From the NCBI GenBank assembly GCA_003140115.1, contig PLIQ01000526.1, positions 1 to 11,450 on the forward strand: a stretch of DNA of 11,450 nucleotides, in the 5' to 3' direction. The notes under the pieces were generated by a model that was not told the DNA's origin, did no database searches, and was given only the letters and a program-made list of their open reading frames with translations. Within the stretch, counting starts at the first letter, position 1; each line of letters begins with the position of its first letter. Positions 6,846-11,450 of this stretch are shown in pieces. The DNA comes from Actinomycetota bacterium. Its GTDB lineage: Bacteria > Actinomycetota > Actinomycetes > Streptosporangiales > Streptosporangiaceae. The position numbers and the translations under genes are program-made.

Positions 6846-6873
6846 CTGCTCGCTTGCTCCGTTTTGCTCCCCT
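6846..6873 (-). repeat. GGGGAGCA-type direct repeats, right cluster
   Basis: Read on the minus strand, the cluster shows GGGGAGCAAAAC followed by GGAGCAAGC and GAGCAGCC. These are two or three imperfect copies of the same unit seen at 6514-6545. TTTGCTCCCC on the plus strand is shared exactly by both clusters (6524-6533 and 6863-6872). They flank the tRNA-Ala remnant in the same orientation. They may be integrase arm sites, a role that is not shown. Confidence 0.4.
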
Positions 6874-6970
6874 GGGTCGGCTTCTTGCGCAACCCTCGAC
6901 GGCGCGCGATCCCGAACGAATTCATTGTCGTATCACCATTCCTGGCTCGCATGCCCGCAGGATGTCTCTC

Positions 6971-7011
6971 GGCTAGCGCCTAGCCTGGCCCAGGAGCGGG
7001 CACTAGGCCAG
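6971..7011. repeat. Adjacent inverted repeats
   Basis: GGCTAG-CGC-CTAGCC at 6971-6985 is a perfect 6-bp stem with a 3-base loop. It is followed by CTGGCC (6985-6990) pairing with GGCCAG (7006-7011). The two share a base and form a structured block in a gene-free gap. It may be a terminator or a recombination-related structure. There is no T tract. Confidence 0.35.
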
Positions 7012-7065
7012 CGGCGCCAGCCGACCTGCGCCGCGCATCGTGCATCACCCAGAACCCGCGCCATT

Positions 7066-7104
7066 TTGTACAAGTAGATGGAGGCTGAAGTGTACGATAA
7101 GGAC
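7066..7104 (+). promoter_or_regulatory. vapBC promoter/operator, probably leaderless
   Basis: A TACGAT -10 box lies at 7093-7098, seven bases before the ATG at 7105. This places the transcript start on or next to the start codon, as in leaderless actinobacterial mRNAs. AAGGA touches the ATG too closely to act as a ribosome site. TGTAC occurs at 7067-7071 (inside the palindrome TTGTACAA) and again at 7091-7095 over the -10 box, a suitable layout for VapB/VapBC autorepression. Confidence 0.45.
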
Positions 7105-7368
7105 ATGGACATAGCCGTCAGCGAGCTCCGGGCACATCTCAGCGAATACCTCGACCGGGTCCGCGCCGGCGACGAGGTGGTGATCACCGACCGCGGCATC
7201 CCCGTCGCCCGGCTGCTCGGCCTCACCACCACCGCCACCTTGGAGCGGCTCGCCGCCGACGGCGTCATCGGACGCGCCGCCGCCCCGGCGCGCCCCCGGG
7301 CATCCGGACAGCAACGGCCGCGGCCGCGGCGACCCGTCGCCGACCTGGTCAGCGACCAGCGGCGCTGA
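7105..7368 (+). CDS. vapB: VapB-type antitoxin (Phd/YefM-like)
   Basis: This 87-residue antitoxin has the conserved N-terminus 'MDIAVSELRAHLSEYLDRV' and 'GDEVVITDRGIPVARL', the Phd/YefM DNA-binding fold. Its role is to bind the promoter as a dimer and to neutralise the PIN toxin encoded just after it. The C-terminal tail is rich in Arg, Pro and Ala and ends 'VADLVSDQRR', which resembles the toxin-binding end of other VapB proteins of this type. An in-frame ATG at 7078 would add nine residues, but conservation begins at 7105 and the promoter layout also favours 7105. The stop is two bases before the toxin GTG, so the pair is a single operon. It lies on the island side of the tRNA remnant, consistent with an acquired stability module. 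Confidence 0.88.
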   Translation: MDIAVSELRAHLSEYLDRVRAGDEVVITDRGIPVARLLGLTTTATLERLAADGVIGRAAAPARPRASGQQRPRPRRPVADLVSDQRR

Positions 7369-7370
7369 CC

Positions 7371-7808
7371 GTGGCGCTGGTCTACTTCGACTCCAGCGCC
7401 CTGGTCAAGCTGGTCGTCGACGAAGAAGGCAGCGACCTGGCCGCCGAGCTGTGGGACGCATGCGACGCCGCCCTCGCCAGCCGGCTGGCCTACCCCGAAG
7501 TCCGGGCCGCCCTGGCCGCCGCCTGCCGCAACCACGACCTGACCGAGGAGGACCTGGACACAGCCGAACAGGCGTGGGAGCAGTACTGGGCCTCCGTACG
7601 CCCGGTCGAGCTCACCGCAGCCGTGGAACAACACGCCGGGCAGCTGGCCCGCACGCACGCCCTGCGTGGCGCCGACGCCGTGCACCTGGCCAGCGCCCTG
7701 GCCCTCGCCGACCCCGACCTCATCGTCGCCGTCTGGGACCGGCGCCTGCACGACGGCGCCACCCGCGCACAGCTCCAGGTCGCCCCGGCACACCTGCCCG
7801 CCACGTAA
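7371..7808 (+). CDS. vapC: VapC PIN-domain ribonuclease toxin
   Basis: This 145-residue PIN domain protein normally cuts RNA (often tRNA or rRNA) using Mg or Mn when the antitoxin is degraded. The four acidic active-site residues are all present: D7 in YFDSSALVK, E43 in YPEVRAAL, D102 in LRGADAVHLASAL and D123 in AVWDRRL. Length and motif order are normal, so the toxin appears intact. The start is GTG two bases after the vapB stop, without its own ribosome site, so it is probably translated by coupling. The RNA target cannot be predicted from sequence. Confidence 0.93.
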   Translation: MALVYFDSSALVKLVVDEEGSDLAAELWDACDAALASRLAYPEVRAALAAACRNHDLTEEDLDTAEQAWEQYWASVRPVELTAAVEQHAGQLARTHALRGADAVHLASALALADPDLIVAVWDRRLHDGATRAQLQVAPAHLPAT

Positions 7809-8017
7809 CCGGCCCCCACCCATCAACCGGCGACCGAACACCACGCATGTACAAGTCGTGCTTGGAGCGCGGCTTCAGGAACGTTGTTGTATCCGCCTGC
7901 CGTGCTTGCCATCACGGATACCACCTCGGAATGCGCGATGTGAGACTCAGAAGTACCTACGGTGGGAGTTCCGACTCCTGGTTCCGGCCGAGCTGCAGCA
8001 GCGTTCGAGGCACTGCC

Positions 8018-8205
8018 GAGAATTCGGCGAACGGATTCGACGAGGCGCGCTGCGCCCTCAGCGGAGTGGTCACCGAACAGGTCGGCTCGATGGATCGAAG
8101 CGAGTGTGCGGCCGGCGCCGATGTCACGATCCGGGATATCGCACTCATCGAATCGAACCGGGATGAGCCACGGGTAATCCGGACTGCGCAGTCGCGATTG
8201 CTCGA
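8018..8205 (-). pseudogene. TIR-domain protein fragment
   Basis: On the minus strand a continuous frame reads 'LRSPDYPWLIPVRFDECDIP', then 'DRDIGAGRTLASIHRADLFG' and 'ARLVESVRRIL'. This is the second half of an actinobacterial TIR domain, where 'IPVRLDDC-IPD-DIGGGRTL--I-RADLFGD' is a familiar block. The first half, with the 'FISYAR-D' strand, the BB loop and the catalytic glutamate of NADase TIRs, is missing, and the frame upstream changes to unrelated sequence before the next gene. No start is credible. Whole proteins of this type act in NAD cleavage and phage defence. This piece cannot. The rest of 7857-8255 shows no gene. Confidence 0.6.
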
Positions 8206-8255
8206 TGGCTAGGAGTAGCTCCAGCGCGGCCTGGCCCACGTGAAGCATGTGCGGT

Positions 8256-8561
8256 CTACTCGGTACCTGCAACCTCGTAATGGTGCACGGTCAGGTCCCG
8301 CTCGATGAGGAACTGATCGTCATCGGGATAGAAAACTGCCTTCTCGATGTCCTGGCCGGCAAAGCCTTCAATCGCAGCCCGGGACTCCCAGAAGCTCACC
8401 GTGATGAACTCGGCACGGTCGCCCTCGACCCGCCAAAGCAGCCAGGCGCCGCGGTTGCCGGGCGTGCGCTGGTAGCCCACGATGCCGGTCCGCTGCACAT
8501 ACACCGCATAAGCCGGAGCGTCCTGCGCCCTGACCGCCCCGCGCCAGGTTCTCGCAATCAT
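8256..8561 (-). CDS. Antibiotic biosynthesis monooxygenase (ABM)-like protein
   Basis: This 101-residue protein has the dimeric ferredoxin-like alpha/beta-barrel fold. It begins 'MIARTWRGAVRAQDAPAYAV' and continues with 'PGNRGAWLLWRVEGDRAEF', 'VSFWESRAAIEGFAG' and the C-terminal 'FLIERDLTVHHYEV'. Relatives include small cofactor-free monooxygenases and stress-induced or heme-degrading proteins, but many have no known activity. The length is normal and the protein seems intact. The start ATG (8559-8561) has GGGG directly before it and GAGAG about 12 bases upstream, so initiation may be weak. It lies 195 bases downstream of tetR on the same strand. A shared transcript is possible but not shown. 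Confidence 0.82.
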   Translation of the reverse strand: MIARTWRGAVRAQDAPAYAVYVQRTGIVGYQRTPGNRGAWLLWRVEGDRAEFITVSFWESRAAIEGFAGQDIEKAVFYPDDDQFLIERDLTVHHYEVAGTE

Positions 8562-8756
8562 CCCCGGATACTCTCATACCTGCAGACAAGGCCGGTTCGC
8601 CGACCCACTGCCATGCCAGGGCGGTCGCCGGATTGCCGGCCGTTCGCAGTCGCCGCACTGGATAAATGCGGCATAGCATCGTCTTCTGACGCTCGCGACG
8701 GGCGGCTCGGCGAAAATCGCTCCGAGATGGAATCGCCGTGCGGCCGCCAGCTGGCT

Positions 8757-9443
8757 TCAGCGGGTCTTGCGCTGCCGCGCGCGGCCCTGCTCGAGGCCGT
8801 CGAGGATCAGGTTCAGCCCGAACTCGAACTCGTCGCCGTAGTCATACCCCGGCTGCAGGACGTGCTGGGTCGTCAGCTCGGCGAGGTGGGGGAAAGCCTG
8901 GGCGGGGAACTGCTCGAGGAAGGTCACGGCCATCTCCGCGGTTTCCTCAGGGCTGCTGAAGGGCAGGCTGAGCTCCTGCATCGCGAAGCCGTACAGGTAG
9001 CTGTCGATGGCCGAGATCGCATGGGCTGCCAGCTCGATGGAGAAGCCGGCCCCCCGCAGGCAGCCGATGATCGCATCGTGGTGCCGGAGCGTTGCCGGGC
9101 CAGCGTTCAGCCGCGAGTCCATCAGCCCGATGGCCCAGGGGTGCCGGCGCAGCGCGTCGCGCGCGGAGGCGGCCCGGTCGCGCATGGCCGTCTTCCACTC
9201 GGCGTCCGCCAGGGGGAGCTCGACCTCGCCGAACACGAGATCGACCATGCCGTCGAGAATCTCGTCCTTGCCGGCCACGTGGTAGTAGAGCGACATCGGC
9301 TCGACATGCAGCCGGTCCGCGAGCCTGCGCATCGTCAGCGAGCCCATGCCCGCCTCGTCGGCCAGGGCGACCGCCTCGGCAAGCACGCGCTCCCGGCTCA
9401 GCGGGGCGCGCTCGCGCCTGCTCAGATCGGTACCTGGCGCCAC
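8757..9443 (-). CDS. TetR/AcrR family repressor (TetR_C_1 type)
   Basis: This 228-residue regulator has an N-terminal helix-turn-helix: residues about 16-63 include 'LTMRRLADRLHVEPMSLYYH' and the 'GKDEILDGM' helix start. The remaining 150 residues form a helical ligand-binding domain like the tetracycline-repressor C-terminal family. The start is GTG at 9441-9443 with AGGAGG at 9453-9458, a strong site. It is divergent from a DUF4386 membrane protein, and the region between carries three tandem palindromes, so it very likely represses both. A TACAAT -10 box for tetR (minus strand, 9493-9498) lies within the first palindrome, which supports autoregulation. The inducing ligand is unknown. Confidence 0.92.
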   Translation of the reverse strand: MAPGTDLSRRERAPLSRERVLAEAVALADEAGMGSLTMRRLADRLHVEPMSLYYHVAGKDEILDGMVDLVFGEVELPLADAEWKTAMRDRAASARDALRRHPWAIGLMDSRLNAGPATLRHHDAIIGCLRGAGFSIELAAHAISAIDSYLYGFAMQELSLPFSSPEETAEMAVTFLEQFPAQAFPHLAELTTQHVLQPGYDYGDEFEFGLNLILDGLEQGRARQRKTR

Positions 9444-9479
9444 GAGCGTCGTCCTCCTCTGGCTGCTGCCCCTCGGCCC

Positions 9480-9538
9480 TTGACAGCCTTACATTGTAGG
9501 GTTACCTTATGCCGTAAGTGTACCTTACAAGATAAGGT
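9480..9538 (+). promoter_or_regulatory. Promoter with three tandem TetR operators
   Basis: TTGACA at 9480-9485 and TACCTT at 9503-9508, 17 bases apart, form a good promoter for the DUF4386 gene. Three 17-bp palindromes of the form ACCTTA-N5-TAAGGT follow at an exact 18-base step. They are 9486-9502 (GCCTTA...TAGGGT), 9504-9520 (ACCTTA...TAAGTG) and 9522-9538 (ACCTTA...TAAGGT, perfect). The first fills the -35/-10 spacer, the second covers the -10 box and start point, and the third lies just downstream. Binding by the adjacent TetR protein is inferred from position. Confidence 0.75.
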
Positions 9539-9610
9539 AATTCGAAGGGGAGCGCGCACCGCTGACCGTCAAGGCCAGGGGGCCCGTAACACCGGAACGA
9601 GGCTCAGGCC

Positions 9611-10354
9611 ATGACCACTACGCAATCAGCTCCTTCTGGCACCAGGACCACGGCGATCGATCCGTCAGCCGGGGCAGCCCGCCGGATGCGCCGCCCCGCG
9701 CTGGTGGCAGGCACCGGGCTTCTCGCCATGGCCGTCCTGGCCCCGGCGGCCAACTTCGGCGTTATCCAGCGCCTCGTGACCCCCGGCGACGCGACCCGAA
9801 CGGCCGGGCACATCCTGGCCTCCGCAGGCCTCTTCCGTCTCGCGATAGCCGCATTCGCGGCGGTGGTGATCCTTGACATCGTCGTGGCCTGGGCGCTCCT
9901 GAAGTTCTTCGAGCCGGTCCACAAGGCCCTAGCGACTCTTGCGGCCGGGCTGAGAATCAGCTACGCCGTGATCTTCGCGGTCGCCATCGGCCAGCTCATG
10001 GGCGTCCTCCCCCTGCTGAGTAACGCCCGGCACCTGACCCCGCTCAGCATCAGCCACCGGCAGGCCGAGGCACTGCTGAAAATCCAGGATTTCCAGGACA
10101 TCTGGAAGGTCAGCCTGATTGTGTTCGGGCTGTACCTCGTTCTCCTCGGCTACCTGGCCTGCAGGTCCGGCTACGTTCCCCGGCTTCTCGGTGTGCTGCT
10201 CGTCATCGCCGGCGGCGGCTACCTCATCGACAGCATCGCCGGGCTGCTCAGCACCAGCTATACGGCCAGCGTCTCCAGCTTCACCTTCATCGGCGAGGCG
10301 CTGTTCATGCTCTGGCTGCTGCTGAAAGGGCGAAAGGTCGCCCTGACTGCCTAG
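9611..10354 (+). CDS. DUF4386 family integral membrane protein
   Basis: This 247-residue protein has about six membrane spans, at residues 30-52, 74-99, 107-135, 166-184, 190-212 and 222-239, after a basic cytoplasmic N-terminus. Features of DUF4386 include 'GHILASAGLFRLAIAAFAAV', the 'LATLAAGLRISYAVIF' span, 'FQDIWKVSLIVFGLYLVLLG', and 'PRLLGVLLVIAGGGYLIDS'. The family function is unknown. The ATG at 9611 has GAGG eight bases upstream. The divergent TetR gene and the operator array over its promoter indicate that a small molecule induces it. That would suit a protective or transport role, which is inference only. Confidence 0.9.
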   Translation: MTTTQSAPSGTRTTAIDPSAGAARRMRRPALVAGTGLLAMAVLAPAANFGVIQRLVTPGDATRTAGHILASAGLFRLAIAAFAAVVILDIVVAWALLKFFEPVHKALATLAAGLRISYAVIFAVAIGQLMGVLPLLSNARHLTPLSISHRQAEALLKIQDFQDIWKVSLIVFGLYLVLLGYLACRSGYVPRLLGVLLVIAGGGYLIDSIAGLLSTSYTASVSSFTFIGEALFMLWLLLKGRKVALTA

Positions 10355-10371
10355 AGCCAAGCCCGCGGTCT

Positions 10372-10710
10372 GACGGTGCCGTGGTCGAGCGGCTGGCTTC
10401 CTTCGTGGCGGCTAACCCTGGCATGTCGCTGTCCTGCGCGGTAAACCGGCTCGTGGATGAGGCCCTCCGCATGAGCGAGCATCCGGGGACCGTGTTCCGG
10501 CCTGGACCCGCGGGACGGCGGGCCGCGCTGGCCAGCGGTCCCGACGTGCGGGAGGCGGTCGGCGCGGTCAAGTCCGCCGGAGCACGGAGCCTGAGCTGGC
10601 CGACGAGAGGCTGCTCGGCCTGATCGCTGACAACACGGGCACTCCGCTGTGGCTCGTCCGCACCGCCGTCCGGTACTGGGCGTCCTACCCCGAGGAGATC
10701 GACGGCCAGC
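10372..10710 (+). pseudogene. Frameshifted ribbon-helix-helix antitoxin-like gene
   Basis: In the first frame the sequence reads 'SDGAVVERLASFVAANPGMS', 'LSCAVNRLVDEALRMSEHPG', then 'VFRPGPAGRRAALASGPDVR'. This is an actinobacterial ribbon-helix-helix antitoxin-like protein with its usual 'EHPG-VFR-GPAGRRAAL-GGPDVWE' middle. After about 10587 the family pattern goes on in another frame: 'EPELADERLLGLIADNTG', then 'LVRTAVRYWASYPEEIDGQL'. The two frames overlap by a single base, so a one-base deletion (or equivalent) broke the gene. The first frame stops at 10621-10623. The beginning is also eroded: no good start or ribosome site stands before the first strand, though a GTG at 10381 is in frame. 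No partner toxin is recognisable downstream. Confidence 0.65.
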
Positions 10711-11029
10711 TACGCCATCACCCAACGCGACTGTCCTCGACAGGGAAAGACACACGCATCGCCGATAGGTACGCCGCGGACGATGACTGTCCGGCTGGTT
10801 GCGGACATCCAGAACCGGCTGTTCTGGCGCGTCGGCCTGGCCGGGTTCTGAGCGCTGTGTTGCCGCTGAAAGCGCCCTGGGCAGGTTCCGGCTGGTGTGG
10901 ATACTCCCACGGCGGGTTCGGCGGAGGACACCTGCACTTCCGCCCGCATACCAGCCGCCGGTAATCCAATCTCGGTTACCGGGCTGGTGAGCGCCGGTCT
11001 CGCCAGTGGCTAGGGTCCTGCAGCCCTGC
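10711..11029. other. Gap without a recognised gene
   Basis: The second frame of the broken antitoxin stays open to about 10963, but the composition there is not protein-like for any family I know. No other frame shows a ribosome site with recognisable motifs. The only structure seen is an inverted repeat near the end of the opposite-strand membrane protein gene. Confidence 0.45.
10958..10982 (-). terminator. Possible terminator hairpin after the right-edge gene
   Basis: CCGGTAA at 10958-10964 pairs perfectly with TTACCGG at 10976-10982 around an 11-base loop. The stem can extend outward with a bulge through AGCC and GGCT. It lies about 50 bases past the stop of the minus-strand membrane protein gene. 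No T tract follows, so termination is only suggested by position. Confidence 0.35.
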
Positions 11030-11450
11030 TTATGAGGTGGAACCGTGCCGGGGAAGAGCGCCCAGTGATTGGTGCTGGCCGATCGGCGTGAGCCAGACCG
11101 AGACGTGGGCGGGCTCGAAGGCGTAGTGGACGGCATCGACCAGGTCGCCCTGCACGCTGTCGAGGTCAACCGTCCCGCGCAGGGACGCGGTGAAGGCGGC
11201 CAGCACCGCCTCGGCGTTGTAGCGTGCCCGGTTGAACCGGCGGTCCACTATCTTCTGCACGCGCTTGCGCAGCGGGTTGAACAGCGCCGCGGCGGCCAGC
11301 GTCGATGCCGCCACCGCTACCGGTGTCTTGAACGGGAGCACGTTCGTGGCCAGGACAACCAGCCCTGCGAACATCCCGCCGAGCGCCGCCGTGACCACCG
11401 CGTAGGAGATGACCCGGCTGATGATGCGGTCGATCTCGTACAGGCGGTAC
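11030..11450 (-). CDS. Multi-pass membrane protein, sensor-kinase-like (N-terminus beyond right edge)
   Basis: The frame is open to the window edge, giving about 139 C-terminal residues. They start 'YRLYEIDRIISRVISYAVV', followed by two membrane spans ('GGMFAGLVVLATNVLPF' and 'VAVAASTLAAAALFNP'). Then comes 'LRKRVQKIVDRRFNRARYNA' and a short cytoplasmic part with 'FTASLRGTVDLDSVQGDLVD' and 'EPAHVSVWL'. This block is typical of a large actinobacterial family of membrane proteins related to the input part of histidine kinases. Here the protein stops soon after 'VSVWL', with no GAF, DHp or ATPase domain, which is normal for many stand-alone members. A GTG at 11398 is inside the conserved block and is unlikely to be the true start. 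Confidence 0.8.
   Translation of the reverse strand, partial: YRLYEIDRIISRVISYAVVTAALGGMFAGLVVLATNVLPFKTPVAVAASTLAAAALFNPLRKRVQKIVDRRFNRARYNAEAVLAAFTASLRGTVDLDSVQGDLVDAVHYAFEPAHVSVWLTPIGQHQSLGALPRHGSTS

Larger units (their letters stand above)
6758..7065. other. Non-coding stretch right of the tRNA relic
   Basis: No supported gene lies between the tRNA relic and the vapBC promoter. The first 20 bases next to the relic are AT-rich (about 6756-6778). A second set of GGAGCA-type repeats and a group of inverted repeats follow and are listed separately. A minus-strand frame across the repeats reads 'RRGLRKKPTQGSK' and ends about 55 bases before the relic. That is where and how many integrase C-termini end, but the match is too short to call. 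Confidence 0.45.

Noticed and set aside
6933..7844. A 303-codon open frame on the minus strand
   Set aside because: It is antisense to vapB and vapC, whose active-site residues are intact. The product is Gly/Val/Arg-rich shadow sequence.
7823..8272. The 149-codon frame covering the TIR fragment as an intact gene
   Set aside because: Its start overlaps the end of the ABM-like gene without a ribosome site. It lacks the whole first half of the TIR domain, and the tail after the fragment has no family pattern.
8627..8640. GCCGG-ATTG-CCGGC hairpin between tetR and the ABM-like gene
   Set aside because: A 5-bp stem of this kind is expected by chance in GC-rich DNA. It is over 100 bases from the tetR stop and has no T tract.
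8247..9614. A 455-codon open frame on the plus strand
   Set aside because: It lies opposite the ABM-like and TetR genes, both of which have clear family motifs and ribosome sites. The translated product shows no domain and reflects GC-rich third-position bias.
10351..11169. A 272-codon open frame on the minus strand
   Set aside because: It is opposite the antitoxin-like pseudogene and overlaps the membrane protein gene in a different frame. It has Arg/Pro/Ser-rich low-complexity content and no motifs.
1..11450. CRISPR array or insertion-sequence ends
   Set aside because: No regularly spaced long repeats, no transposase motifs and no paired terminal inverted repeats with target duplications were seen.

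Overview
The window is high-GC DNA with the codon use, start codons (GTG is common) and gene families of an actinobacterium: an F420-type LLM oxidoreductase, a VapBC pair with a leaderless-looking promoter, a DUF4386 membrane protein, and an 'RLYEIDRIISR' membrane protein of the sensor-kinase-like type. No ribosomal or other marker gene allows a finer placement. No complete mobile element or defence system is present. The striking trait is the number of decayed gene pieces between intact genes.

Left part (1-6260): a DUF885 protein runs off the left edge on the minus strand and is divergent from a GNAT acetyltransferase. A minus-strand series of oxidative and catabolic genes follows: a GTG-started metallo-beta-lactamase-fold hydrolase (5339-6214), an LLM-class flavin/F420-type oxidoreductase (4051-5019), an SRPBCC/cyclase-like protein (3463-3915), a 56-residue unknown protein, and a zinc alcohol dehydrogenase (1873-2964) whose start overlaps the small gene by 4 bases (ATGA). 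The gaps hold relics: a tyrosine-recombinase piece (about 3274-3348), the N-terminus of a short-chain dehydrogenase (5029-5119), and a piece of a RibD/dihydrofolate-reductase-like protein (5169-5327).

Middle (6260-8260): the 3' half of an alanine tRNA (anticodon GGC) lies at 6715-6757 on the minus strand and stops inside the anticodon loop. This is what an integrase attachment site leaves behind. Clusters of a GGGGAGCAAAAC-like repeat lie on both sides of it. If it is an attR-type junction, DNA to its right is the former island and DNA to its left is the old chromosomal flank. To its right are a compact vapBC toxin-antitoxin pair and the C-terminal part of a TIR domain (8018-8205).

Right part (8256-11450): an antibiotic-biosynthesis-monooxygenase-like protein, then a TetR regulator divergent from a DUF4386 membrane protein. 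Their shared intergenic region carries three tandem 17-bp operator-like palindromes (ACCTTA-N5-TAAGGT type) at an exact 18-bp step. They overlap a consensus-like promoter for the membrane protein and provide a clear regulatory hypothesis. Downstream are a frameshifted ribbon-helix-helix antitoxin-like pseudogene (10372-10710) and, running off the right edge on the minus strand, the C-terminal part of the multi-pass 'EIDRIISR' membrane protein.
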